The position numbers and the translations under genes are program-made. Below are positions 1-5,967 of a stretch of 6,818 bases of DNA, piece after piece. The notes beneath the pieces are model-generated. The model was not told the origin of the DNA and did no database searches. It saw only the letters and a program-made list of their open reading frames with translations. The stretch comes from Rickettsiales bacterium. GTDB lineage: Bacteria; Pseudomonadota; Alphaproteobacteria; Rickettsiales; UBA998. Every line of letters starts with the position of its first letter. Positions within the stretch are counted from its first letter, which is position 1. The DNA lies in contig JAIEPI010000133.1 of assembly GCA_019749855.1 (NCBI GenBank), positions 1 to 6,818 on the forward strand. The letters are read 5' to 3'.

Positions 1-635
1 TGATCTGCAATTACATGATCAGCCAAATCTTTAACAAGCTTTGGCTTTTCCAGCGTGAAAGCCGCAAATTCAAAATGGCCAAATCGAATAAAGCTCGGTG
101 CAAGACGCGTCACCATCGCCGCGCTCTCCATTGATTCACGGCGCACGGGCGTGTCACTTCCAATCAGGCACACGGCTCGCGTGGTGGGAATACCCAGCGC
201 ATGCATGGCTTCGCTGCAAAGATACTCACGAATCGAGGAGCGCAGTACGGCACGCCCGTCACCAAAACGTGAGTAGGGCGTTTGACCTGAGCCTTTCAGC
301 TGAATTTCCCACAATTCATTCTTCGTATTGTGAATTTGCCCCAGCAGGAGTGCGCGACCGTCCCCTAGTTTTGGAACATAACTGCCGAACTGGTGACCTG
401 CATAAGCCGTAGCAATGGCGCTTGCCGAATTGGGAATAGGGGCATCACCATTGAACCATTGCAAAAATGAATCGCTGGATGCCATGGATGGATCAAGCCC
501 CACTAAAGCCATGGCGGACTGACTGACGTGCAGCAATTGCGGATTGAGTAAGGGTGAGGATTGAACTACCGAATACAAAGCATCCGGCAGCGTGGCATAA
601 TGATTGACGAAAGGTAGAGAGAACTGGTCTTTCAT
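1..635 (-). CDS. selO: Protein adenylyltransferase SelO (YdiU family), N-terminal part
   Basis: This is a pseudokinase-fold enzyme that, by family knowledge, transfers AMP from ATP to Ser/Thr/Tyr of target proteins and is linked to redox stress; some members transfer UMP with manganese. The 211 visible residues carry the family blocks in order: YAGHQFG (78-84), LGDGRALLLG (90-99), LKGSGQTPYSR (113-123), DGRAVLRSSIRE (126-137), LGIPTTRA (147-154) and RLAPSFIRFGHFE (177-189). Lys114 and Glu137 probably form the nucleotide-binding ion pair of the flipped ATP site. The frame is open to base 1, so the catalytic Asp/Asn region and C-terminus lie outside the window and cannot be checked. The start at 635 is the only in-frame ATG before the conserved blocks and gives the usual N-terminus (LPFVNHYATLP). 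No good Shine-Dalgarno is seen. It lies 64 bases downstream of folE with no terminator between, so co-transcription is likely. Confidence 0.93.
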   Translation of the reverse strand, partial: MKDQFSLPFVNHYATLPDALYSVVQSSPLLNPQLLHVSQSAMALVGLDPSMASSDSFLQWFNGDAPIPNSASAIATAYAGHQFGSYVPKLGDGRALLLGQIHNTKNELWEIQLKGSGQTPYSRFGDGRAVLRSSIREYLCSEAMHALGIPTTRAVCLIGSDTPVRRESMESAAMVTRLAPSFIRFGHFEFAAFTLEKPKLVKDLADHVIAD

Positions 636-699
636 GACAAAGTCATCACAACGCGCACACCTGGCATGGGCATACCATCCAATATGCTGGACGTGACTA

Positions 700-1326
700 T
701 TATGAAATGACCTGACCAATCGCAGGTGACGCGATCATAGTCATGAACTCAACTCGTGTGCGTGGATCACTTTTAAAAAGACCATGCAACCGGCTGGTCA
801 CCGTGGTGGTTTCGTTCTTATGAATCCCGCGTGTTGTCATGCATTGATGGGCTGCATCTATCACCACAGCGACGCCTTTGGGCTGCAAGACGCGCTGAAT
901 GGTATCAGCAATTTGCGCGGTCATGGTTTCCTGTGTTTGCAGGCGCTTGGCATACACATCCACCAGCCGTGCAATTTTGCTGATGCCCACCACGCGTTTA
1001 TCAGGAATATAAGCGACATGTGCCTTGCCAATGATGGCCACCATGTGATGTTCGCAATGCGACTCCAGCCGCATATTCTTCAACAGCACCATTTCATCAT
1101 AATCTTCTGCTTCTTCAAATGTGCGTGAAAGAATTTCATCAGGATCCATATTATAGCCCGCAAAAAACTCTTCGTAGGCTTCCACGACACGTTGAGGAGT
1201 GTCCAGCAGACCTTCGCGTTTTACATCGTCGCCTGCCCATGAAATGAGCGTGCGAACGGCATCCATCGCCTGTTCTTTGCTTGGTCTGATAATGGGTTGT
1301 TGTAGCGGCTTTTTGAGCACAGACAT
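700..1326 (-). CDS. folE: GTP cyclohydrolase I (FolE)
   Basis: This cytosolic enzyme converts GTP to 7,8-dihydroneopterin triphosphate, the first step of folate synthesis. The 208-residue product has the usual length for a bacterial FolE. Zinc ligands are visible as Cys91 and His94 in the SHCEHHM block and Cys162 in HQCMTTRG; their spacings (3 and 71) match the zinc ligands of E. coli FolE. Other family blocks are LDTPQRV (41-47), VGISKIARLVD (113-123) and the C-terminal TRVEFM. A longer reading to 1407 would add 27 hydrophobic residues. I prefer the ATG at 1326 because AGGA sits 6 bases before it and the longer form would add an unneeded hydrophobic segment to a cytosolic enzyme. It is transcribed divergently from hisI and is followed by selO in the same direction. 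It is the cysteine-containing, zinc-type FolE, not the FolE2 type. Confidence 0.96.
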   Translation of the reverse strand: MSVLKKPLQQPIIRPSKEQAMDAVRTLISWAGDDVKREGLLDTPQRVVEAYEEFFAGYNMDPDEILSRTFEEAEDYDEMVLLKNMRLESHCEHHMVAIIGKAHVAYIPDKRVVGISKIARLVDVYAKRLQTQETMTAQIADTIQRVLQPKGVAVVIDAAHQCMTTRGIHKNETTTVTSRLHGLFKSDPRTRVEFMTMIASPAIGQVIS

Positions 1327-1332
1327 GTCATA

Positions 1333-1338
1333 TCCTCG
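1333..1338 (-). promoter_or_regulatory. Shine-Dalgarno sequence fixing the folE start
   Basis: On the minus strand CGAGGA lies 6 bases upstream of the ATG at 1326. It supports this start over the longer reading that begins at 1407. Confidence 0.7.
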
Positions 1339-1364
1339 TGAGTGAACATTCTTCCTATGCCCAA

Positions 1365-1392
1365 TAGATAAGACAATGGCAATGGTTAACAA
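1365..1392 (-). promoter_or_regulatory. Candidate folE promoter
   Basis: On the minus strand TTGTTA (1392-1387) and TATCTA (1370-1365) are separated by 16 bases, leaving a leader of about 30 bases before folE. An alternative pair, TTGCCA and CATAGG spaced by 17, lies slightly downstream. Both are imperfect and the choice between them is not settled by the sequence. If either is right, transcription begins downstream of the longer folE start at 1407, which also argues for the ATG at 1326. Confidence 0.35.
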
Positions 1393-1411
1393 GAGTGTTT
1401 TTGCCAAAAAA

Positions 1412-1444
1412 TGATGAATTTCTGATGATTTTAGTCTGATCAGA
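1412..1444. repeat. Phased TGATGA direct repeat and TCTGATCAGA palindrome in the divergent promoter region
   Basis: TGATGA occurs at 1412 and again at 1423, exactly 11 bases (one helical turn) apart. A perfect 10-base palindrome, TCTGATCAGA, follows at 1435-1444 and ends about 10 bases before the hisI -35 box. The cluster lies between the divergent folE and hisI promoters, a usual place for an operator. No known regulator motif is recognised, and short AT-rich repeats can arise by chance, so an operator role is inference. Confidence 0.3.
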
Positions 1445-1454
1445 GAGTTTTTAT

Positions 1455-1482
1455 TTGATATGCCTCGCTCACGCCTTATAGT
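1455..1482 (+). promoter_or_regulatory. Probable sigma-70-type promoter of hisI-metE
   Basis: TTGATA (1455-1460) and TATAGT (1477-1482) are separated by 16 bases. The predicted transcription start is near 1489, giving a leader of under 20 bases before the hisI ATG. The alternative TTG start at 1482 overlaps the -10 box and would not be in the transcript. No attenuator or riboswitch fits in so short a leader. Confidence 0.55.
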
Positions 1483-1505
1483 TGGAAGCCCGAAAGTTCG
1501 TTGCC

Positions 1506-1886
1506 ATGTCCTACGATATTGCCACTATTGAAGCTTTATTATCGCATCTGTCCTTTGATGAGCACGGCTTGATTCCTGCTATTGCGCAATCTTATCCCGA
1601 TGGGGATGTTTTAATGCTGGCATGGATGAATAAAGAGGCAATACGCGCGACCCTGCAAACAGGGGATGTCACCTATTGGTCGCGTTCACGCCAGAATCTG
1701 TGGCGTAAAGGCGAAACCTCAGGTCACACGCAAACGTTAGCTCATATGCGCTATGATTGTGATGCTGATGCGCTGTTGATTCAGGTTAAGCAGACCGGAC
1801 CTGCGTGCCACACTAACCGACCAAACTGCTTTTTCCATCAAGTTGAACCCGATGGCATTCGGACACTTACGACGCCGATTGTTTAA
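1506..1886 (+). CDS. hisI: Phosphoribosyl-AMP cyclohydrolase (HisI)
   Basis: This enzyme hydrolyses the purine ring of phosphoribosyl-AMP in the third step of histidine synthesis, in the cytosol. The 126-residue product is a stand-alone cyclohydrolase without the HisE pyrophosphohydrolase domain found in enterobacterial HisIE. Visible blocks are LMLAWMN (36-42), YWSRSRQNLWRKGETSGH (57-74), DCDAD (84-88, metal-binding aspartates) and GPACHTNRPNCF (98-109). Cys85, Cys101 and Cys108 have the 16 and 7 spacing of the family zinc ligands. I start at the ATG at 1506 rather than the in-frame TTG at 1482, which falls inside the predicted -10 box. The ribosome-binding site is weak (GAAAG). It is followed 18 bases later by metE, so the two almost certainly share a transcript. 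No other his gene is in the window. Confidence 0.95.
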   Translation: MSYDIATIEALLSHLSFDEHGLIPAIAQSYPDGDVLMLAWMNKEAIRATLQTGDVTYWSRSRQNLWRKGETSGHTQTLAHMRYDCDADALLIQVKQTGPACHTNRPNCFFHQVEPDGIRTLTTPIV

Positions 1887-1893
1887 AAAACTC

Positions 1894-1898
1894 AGGAG
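1894..1898 (+). promoter_or_regulatory. Strong Shine-Dalgarno sequence of metE
   Basis: AGGAG lies 6 bases before the metE ATG, within the 18-base gap after the hisI stop. It is much stronger than the hisI site, which suggests metE is translated at a higher level from the shared message. Confidence 0.75.
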
Positions 1899-1904
1899 AA
1901 GATC

Positions 1905-4214
1905 ATGACGCTTGCTGCCAATCTAGGATTTCCACGTATCGGAACCCATAGGGAACTGAAAATGGCGTTGGAAAACTTTTGGAAAGGGGTCATTTCCGAA
2001 TCTGATTTGATGTCAAAAGCAGAGGAATTGCGTGCACGTCACTGGCAGTTGCAAAAACAATCAGGCATTGAGCATATCCCCAGCAATGATTTTTCCTACT
2101 ATGACCATGTTCTCGACACCATAGCCCTAGTTGGCGCGGTGCCAGAGCGCTATGGCTTTAGTGGCGGTGATGTTGATCTCACGACGTACTTTGCGATGGC
2201 ACGTGGTCGTCAATCCGGTAATCAGGATGTGGTGGCCATGGAAATGACCAAGTGGTTTGATACGAATTACCACTACATTGTGCCTGAATTTTTTGCAGGC
2301 CAAAAATTCACCTTGTCCAGTAGCAAGATATTGCGCGAATTTGAGGAGGCAAAGAACAAAGGCATCCTCACGCGCCCTGTGTTGCTTGGCCCCATCAGCT
2401 TTCTATTGCTGGGGAAAATGCGCGATGAGTCCTCTCGCTGGGATTTGCTGCCTTCATTGTTGGCCGTGTACAAAGATGTTCTCGAGCGTCTGCATGCGGC
2501 GGGCGCTGAGTGGGTGCAGCTTGATGAGCCATGTCTGGTGCTTGATCTGGATGAGGATGCGCGCCAAGCCTATGTCAGTGCCTATAAAACTCTCAGTGGC
2601 ACATCTTCTCTGAAGTTATTGCTCGCCACGTATTTTGGTGAGCTGGGCGATAATCTTGCTATGGCGTGTAGCCTTCCAGTTAATGGTTTGCATATTGATC
2701 TGGTTCGTGGTGCGACACAGTTGGAAGCGGTGGCCAAGGCACTTCCGTTTACCAGCTGGCTATCACTTGGCGTGGTCGATGGCCGCAATATCTGGAAGGC
2801 CGATTTAGAGGCCGCTGAATTACTCATTGAAAAAGCGGCTTCCTGGCGTGGCGGTACAACGCAATTGATGGTGGCGCCGAGTTGCTCGCTGCTTCATTCG
2901 CCGGTTGATCTGGTGGAAGAAAAGAAGATGAGCGCCGATCTGAAAAGCTGGATGGCGTTTGCGACACAAAAACTCAGTGAAATTCGTTTGCTGGCAGAAG
3001 CCTCCAACGGTCATAAAGACCGTGAGGCCTTTAGCGTGAATGCCAAACAAATTGATTCGCGCCGCACGTCTTTGCGTATTCATGATGCGAACGTGAAGCA
3101 GCGCATGGCTTCTATTACACAGTCAATGGCGACACGCAAAAGCCCTTTCAAGACGCGCATTGCGAAACAACAGGCATTGCTGAATCTGCCGCTATTGCCC
3201 ACCACGACCATTGGTTCATTTCCGCAAACACATGATGTGCGCGAATCGCGTGCTTTATTTAAACGGGGTGACCTCTCCAAGGATCAATATGAGATGTTTC
3301 TTGAGCAGAAAACCACTGAGGCGATGCAATGGCAGGATGAAATCGGCATTGACGTGCCGGTGCATGGCGAGTTTGAACGTAACGACATGGTCGAGTATTT
3401 CGGCGAACAGCTCTCCGGTTTTGCTTTTACGCAAAATGGATGGGTGCAAAGCTATGGCTCACGCTGTGTGAAGCCGCCGATTATTTTTGGCGATGTCAGC
3501 CGTCCATCACCGATGACGGTGCGCTGGAGCCAGTTTGCACAATCCAAAACCAAAAAGCCCGTCAAAGGCATGCTCACCGGTCCGGTGACGATTCTGCAAT
3601 GGAGTTTTGTGCGTGACGATCAACCGCGCTCAGAAACCTGCCGTCAGATTGCGCTGGCCATTCGTGATGAGGTGGTGGATCTGGAACAGGCAGGCATTCG
3701 CATCATCCAGATTGATGAGCCAGCCTTGCGTGAAGGCTTACCGCTTCGCCAATCGGATTGGCAATCCTACCTTGACTGGGCGGTGGAAAGCTTCCGCTTA
3801 TGCGCTTCCGGTGTGGAGGATGCCACGCAAATCCATACACATATGTGCTATTCGGAGTTTAATGACATCATTGATTCGATAGCCGCGCTGGACGCCGATG
3901 TGATTTCCATCGAAACATCGCGCTCAGCCATGGATTTGCTGGATGCGTTTGCGACGTTCAAATATCCGAACGAGATCGGGCCTGGGGTCTATGATATTCA
4001 CAGCCCACGTGTGCCGGCAACTCGTGAAATGGAGGCATTGCTTTCCAAGGCTTTGGAAGTTCTGTCGCCAGAGCAATTATGGGTGAATCCAGATTGCGGG
4101 TTGAAAACACGCAACTGGCCGGAAGTGAAACTGGCGCTGGTGGCGATGGTGGACGCAGCTAAGCTATTGCGTATAAAACTGGAATCAGAGGGAAAGAAGC
4201 GCGCAACTGCTTGA
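1905..4214 (+). CDS. metE: Cobalamin-independent methionine synthase (MetE)
   Basis: MetE transfers the methyl group of 5-methyltetrahydrofolate (polyglutamate form) to homocysteine to give methionine without vitamin B12. The product is 769 residues, the normal full length for the two-barrel enzyme. The N-terminal barrel begins with LGFPRIG (7-13); the C-terminal catalytic barrel begins near TTTIGSFPQT (433-442). Zinc ligands are His646 and Cys648 (IHTHMCYSEF), Glu670 (VISIETSRS) and Cys731 (NPDCGLKTR), each offset by 5 from the E. coli residues. The DEP at 604-606 and His699 in YDIHS are catalytic or substrate-binding positions. All key residues are present and the frame is intact, so it should be active. 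It is the second gene after hisI. Arginine is encoded almost wholly by CGN codons (one AGG in about 45), as expected for a well-expressed native gene. No B12 or SAM riboswitch is visible upstream. Confidence 0.97.
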   Translation: MTLAANLGFPRIGTHRELKMALENFWKGVISESDLMSKAEELRARHWQLQKQSGIEHIPSNDFSYYDHVLDTIALVGAVPERYGFSGGDVDLTTYFAMARGRQSGNQDVVAMEMTKWFDTNYHYIVPEFFAGQKFTLSSSKILREFEEAKNKGILTRPVLLGPISFLLLGKMRDESSRWDLLPSLLAVYKDVLERLHAAGAEWVQLDEPCLVLDLDEDARQAYVSAYKTLSGTSSLKLLLATYFGELGDNLAMACSLPVNGLHIDLVRGATQLEAVAKALPFTSWLSLGVVDGRNIWKADLEAAELLIEKAASWRGGTTQLMVAPSCSLLHSPVDLVEEKKMSADLKSWMAFATQKLSEIRLLAEASNGHKDREAFSVNAKQIDSRRTSLRIHDANVKQRMASITQSMATRKSPFKTRIAKQQALLNLPLLPTTTIGSFPQTHDVRESRALFKRGDLSKDQYEMFLEQKTTEAMQWQDEIGIDVPVHGEFERNDMVEYFGEQLSGFAFTQNGWVQSYGSRCVKPPIIFGDVSRPSPMTVRWSQFAQSKTKKPVKGMLTGPVTILQWSFVRDDQPRSETCRQIALAIRDEVVDLEQAGIRIIQIDEPALREGLPLRQSDWQSYLDWAVESFRLCASGVEDATQIHTHMCYSEFNDIIDSIAALDADVISIETSRSAMDLLDAFATFKYPNEIGPGVYDIHSPRVPATREMEALLSKALEVLSPEQLWVNPDCGLKTRNWPEVKLALVAMVDAAKLLRIKLESEGKKRATA

Positions 4215-4269
4215 TGTTACGCTGTGTGAAGCTTTCATGACAAATGAAGGGCAGGGCGTTGCCGTAAAT

Positions 4270-4285
4270 GTTAACTCGTGTTAAC
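4270..4285. repeat. GTTAAC-TCGT-GTTAAC inverted repeat before the deaminase-like gene
   Basis: Two copies of the self-complementary GTTAAC flank a 4-base loop, 8 bases before the ATG at 4294. In RNA this can form a 6-bp hairpin that would cover the place where a Shine-Dalgarno should be; in DNA it could be an operator. There is no U-tract, so it is not an intrinsic terminator. The rest of the 79-base gap after metE shows no terminator and no convincing promoter (TTGCCG at 4259 with TTAACC at 4281 is weak and would give an almost leaderless transcript). Confidence 0.45.
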
Positions 4286-4293
4286 CAAAGCGC

Positions 4294-5907
4294 ATGTCGA
4301 GCTCTGACCATTTGCCCTTTTTTAATGCCACTGATGATTTCGGTGAGGGCTTGCTCGCCTCTGAGGAAAGAAAATGGCAAAAATCTCTAAGAAGACATGC
4401 TGAGAGGTATATTCCGCCTGACCATACGACACTGATACCCGAGTTCTTTCCTGAACGTAAAAGAAGCCCACATATTCCGCGCCATGGTCTGGTGGATGTC
4501 AATCGCATCAAATCTTTATGGCGAACTCTGGATACAGGCAGTGATGCTGAGAGAGTGGACGCAATGCATATCATCAGCAATCATGGCGGACACTTGGTGA
4601 GAAAAGTGCTGATAGATGACCAGCAGTATTTGTTTGGTCGCGTACAGTCTCAGGAACTCACGCTTGCATCACATAAAAAGCCCCCCGTGTACTGGATTAG
4701 CATCGGTAACCGGATTCTATTATCAAGACCATTTGAACAATTGGATGCGCACGATCAGCTCGTTCTGACACGAAGCATTACCAAGTCCTTTGCTGAGCAT
4801 TTATCAAAAAAGACTGACTTAGTTAGTGCAGCTTTGGCGGTGATGAGTGATGGCACTTTATTTGCCACACACAATACTCAGGAATCAGCGAATATGGCGA
4901 CGGCTAAGGAATGTGCCGAAGCGAACCTTAGCGTGATTGTGAGCCAACAAAAAAGAAATGGTGCCAAAGTCAAAAAAATATTTGTTTACGGTGCGCTTAA
5001 GAATCCGGATGGAACGTTATCAAAACGTCCTACGATGATTGGCATGTGTATGCGCTGCGTCGAAGCGGTACGGCGTGACATGGCGGATGATGCGGAGGTC
5101 ACGATGTATCTGGCTGGCGATCATCATACAATGAAACTTAGCAGCGCCGATACGCTCGCTGACATTATTCCCGGGGCGACAGTATGGCGCGCGCCTTATT
5201 CGCGTTTGAAAGAACCAAGTATTTTTACGTTTGATGAAGACACTCGTCTTTTGGAGTCTGACTACTGGCTGGCATTGATAGAAAGTACTTCTCTCATTGT
5301 TCCAAGTCATGTTCCGCAGGATATGGGAATCGATGACAGGATTGAGCTGCCTGAAATGCATGACTGGCTCAACGCAACCGCGCAGCAAAAAATTGCTGAG
5401 CGTAAGGGAAGCCTCGACAGTATTGTGGTGGCAGCCATCGAAATTCACCAGCCAAAGGGCTATGACAAATACCGGTATTTCGTCAGCTCTGAGTGCCGAG
5501 GCAATCATGATAATGCCGTGACATCTGCAGTCATCACTGCGACTAATCAGGCTGGCATCGCGATACCAAGGCAGCCTGACGCTCCTTACATCAGCCGTGT
5601 TATTGTGACTGGCTATAACGCCGATGGCTCGCCTCTGGATTTAAGCGCTGAGGCATGGGACCGAGTCGTAAAGCGCATTGGAGGAGTCTCGCGCCTTGAT
5701 GAGACGGAGATACATGCTCTCCCTTTTCTGCCAATTTATGATGCGGCACGCTGCAAAACTGAGACTATCGGTCATTTAATCCCCACAGTCTATACAGGTT
5801 CCAAGCAGCTCTATCAAAAAAATAGTGGTGCAGAATTAAAGGGTTGGGCATCGCTATTGCGTGATGATTCACCCACTTTGACATGTGAAAAAGTAGCGTC
5901 ACGGTGA
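4294..5907 (+). CDS. Unrecognised protein with tandem cytidine-deaminase-like folds
   Basis: I do not recognise this 537-residue gene as a named family. Residues about 172-305 read like a cytidine deaminase: a beta strand and Gly turn (SAALAVMSDGTLF), an Asn-containing loop (HNTQESAN, 193-200), the zinc and proton-shuttle motif Cys207-Ala-Glu209, a beta strand (KKIFVYGAL), a zinc pair Cys252-x-x-Cys255 (MCMRC) and a closing TLADIIP block. The usual Pro before the first Cys is Met, and the ribose-contacting N-x-E motif reads NTQE, so the substrate may differ from cytidine. Residues about 376-503 repeat the pattern (VVAAIEI, DNAVTSAVITATN, ISRVIVTGYNADG, TIGHLIPTVY) without any zinc ligand, like the inactive half of E. 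coli Cdd. The first 170 residues match nothing I know. No signal peptide or membrane segment is seen. The start is uncertain because no good Shine-Dalgarno precedes the ATG. AGA/AGG encode 11 of about 35 arginines, unlike the neighbours, hinting at transfer or low expression. Confidence 0.75.
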   Translation: MSSSDHLPFFNATDDFGEGLLASEERKWQKSLRRHAERYIPPDHTTLIPEFFPERKRSPHIPRHGLVDVNRIKSLWRTLDTGSDAERVDAMHIISNHGGHLVRKVLIDDQQYLFGRVQSQELTLASHKKPPVYWISIGNRILLSRPFEQLDAHDQLVLTRSITKSFAEHLSKKTDLVSAALAVMSDGTLFATHNTQESANMATAKECAEANLSVIVSQQKRNGAKVKKIFVYGALKNPDGTLSKRPTMIGMCMRCVEAVRRDMADDAEVTMYLAGDHHTMKLSSADTLADIIPGATVWRAPYSRLKEPSIFTFDEDTRLLESDYWLALIESTSLIVPSHVPQDMGIDDRIELPEMHDWLNATAQQKIAERKGSLDSIVVAAIEIHQPKGYDKYRYFVSSECRGNHDNAVTSAVITATNQAGIAIPRQPDAPYISRVIVTGYNADGSPLDLSAEAWDRVVKRIGGVSRLDETEIHALPFLPIYDAARCKTETIGHLIPTVYTGSKQLYQKNSGAELKGWASLLRDDSPTLTCEKVASR

Positions 5908-5936
5908 TTGCCTAGCGCGACAGAGACTGCTATACC
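5908..5936 (+). promoter_or_regulatory. Probable gyrA promoter
   Basis: TTGCCT (5908-5913) and TATACC (5931-5936) are separated by exactly 17 bases, with a predicted start near 5943. The form resembles alphaproteobacterial housekeeping promoters. It begins at the first base after the stop codon of the deaminase-like gene, so gyrA appears to be transcribed independently. Confidence 0.55.
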
Positions 5937-5955
5937 CTGAGGAGCATATTTTTAT

Positions 5956-5960
5956 AAGGG
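5956..5960 (+). promoter_or_regulatory. Shine-Dalgarno sequence fixing the GTG start of gyrA
   Basis: AAGGG lies 7 bases before the GTG at 5968. An in-frame TGA at 5938 and the absence of any ATG or other GTG after it leave this GTG as the only plausible start. Confidence 0.7.
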
Positions 5961-5967
5961 TTTTCCT

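Noticed and set aside
629..641. The 13-mer CTTTCATGACAAA at 629-641 is repeated exactly at 4232-4244.
   Set aside because: A single 13-base match in a window of this size is expected roughly once by chance, and the two contexts (selO start codon and the metE-downstream gap) have nothing else in common.
1384..1392. TGTTAACCA occurs both in the folE promoter region (minus strand) and in the GTTAAC repeat before the deaminase-like gene (4279-4287).
   Set aside because: A 9-base match is too short to argue for a shared regulator, and the folE copy lacks the second GTTAAC arm.
1327..1407. N-terminal extension of FolE with a hydrophobic stretch resembling a signal peptide.
   Set aside because: FolE is cytosolic, a clear Shine-Dalgarno precedes the ATG at 1326, and the extension overlaps the predicted promoter.
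4251..4264. GGCA and TGCC arms as a possible terminator after metE.
   Set aside because: The stem is only 4 bp and is not followed by a T-tract.
4372..4404. A short reading frame preceded by GAGGAAAG inside the deaminase-like gene.
   Set aside because: It is out of frame with the large gene and stops after nine codons, so it is a chance purine-rich stretch rather than a gene or an alternative start.
5020..5508. A 162-codon open frame on the minus strand inside the deaminase-like gene.
   Set aside because: It has no family resemblance, lies wholly opposite a better-supported gene and has no convincing ribosome site.
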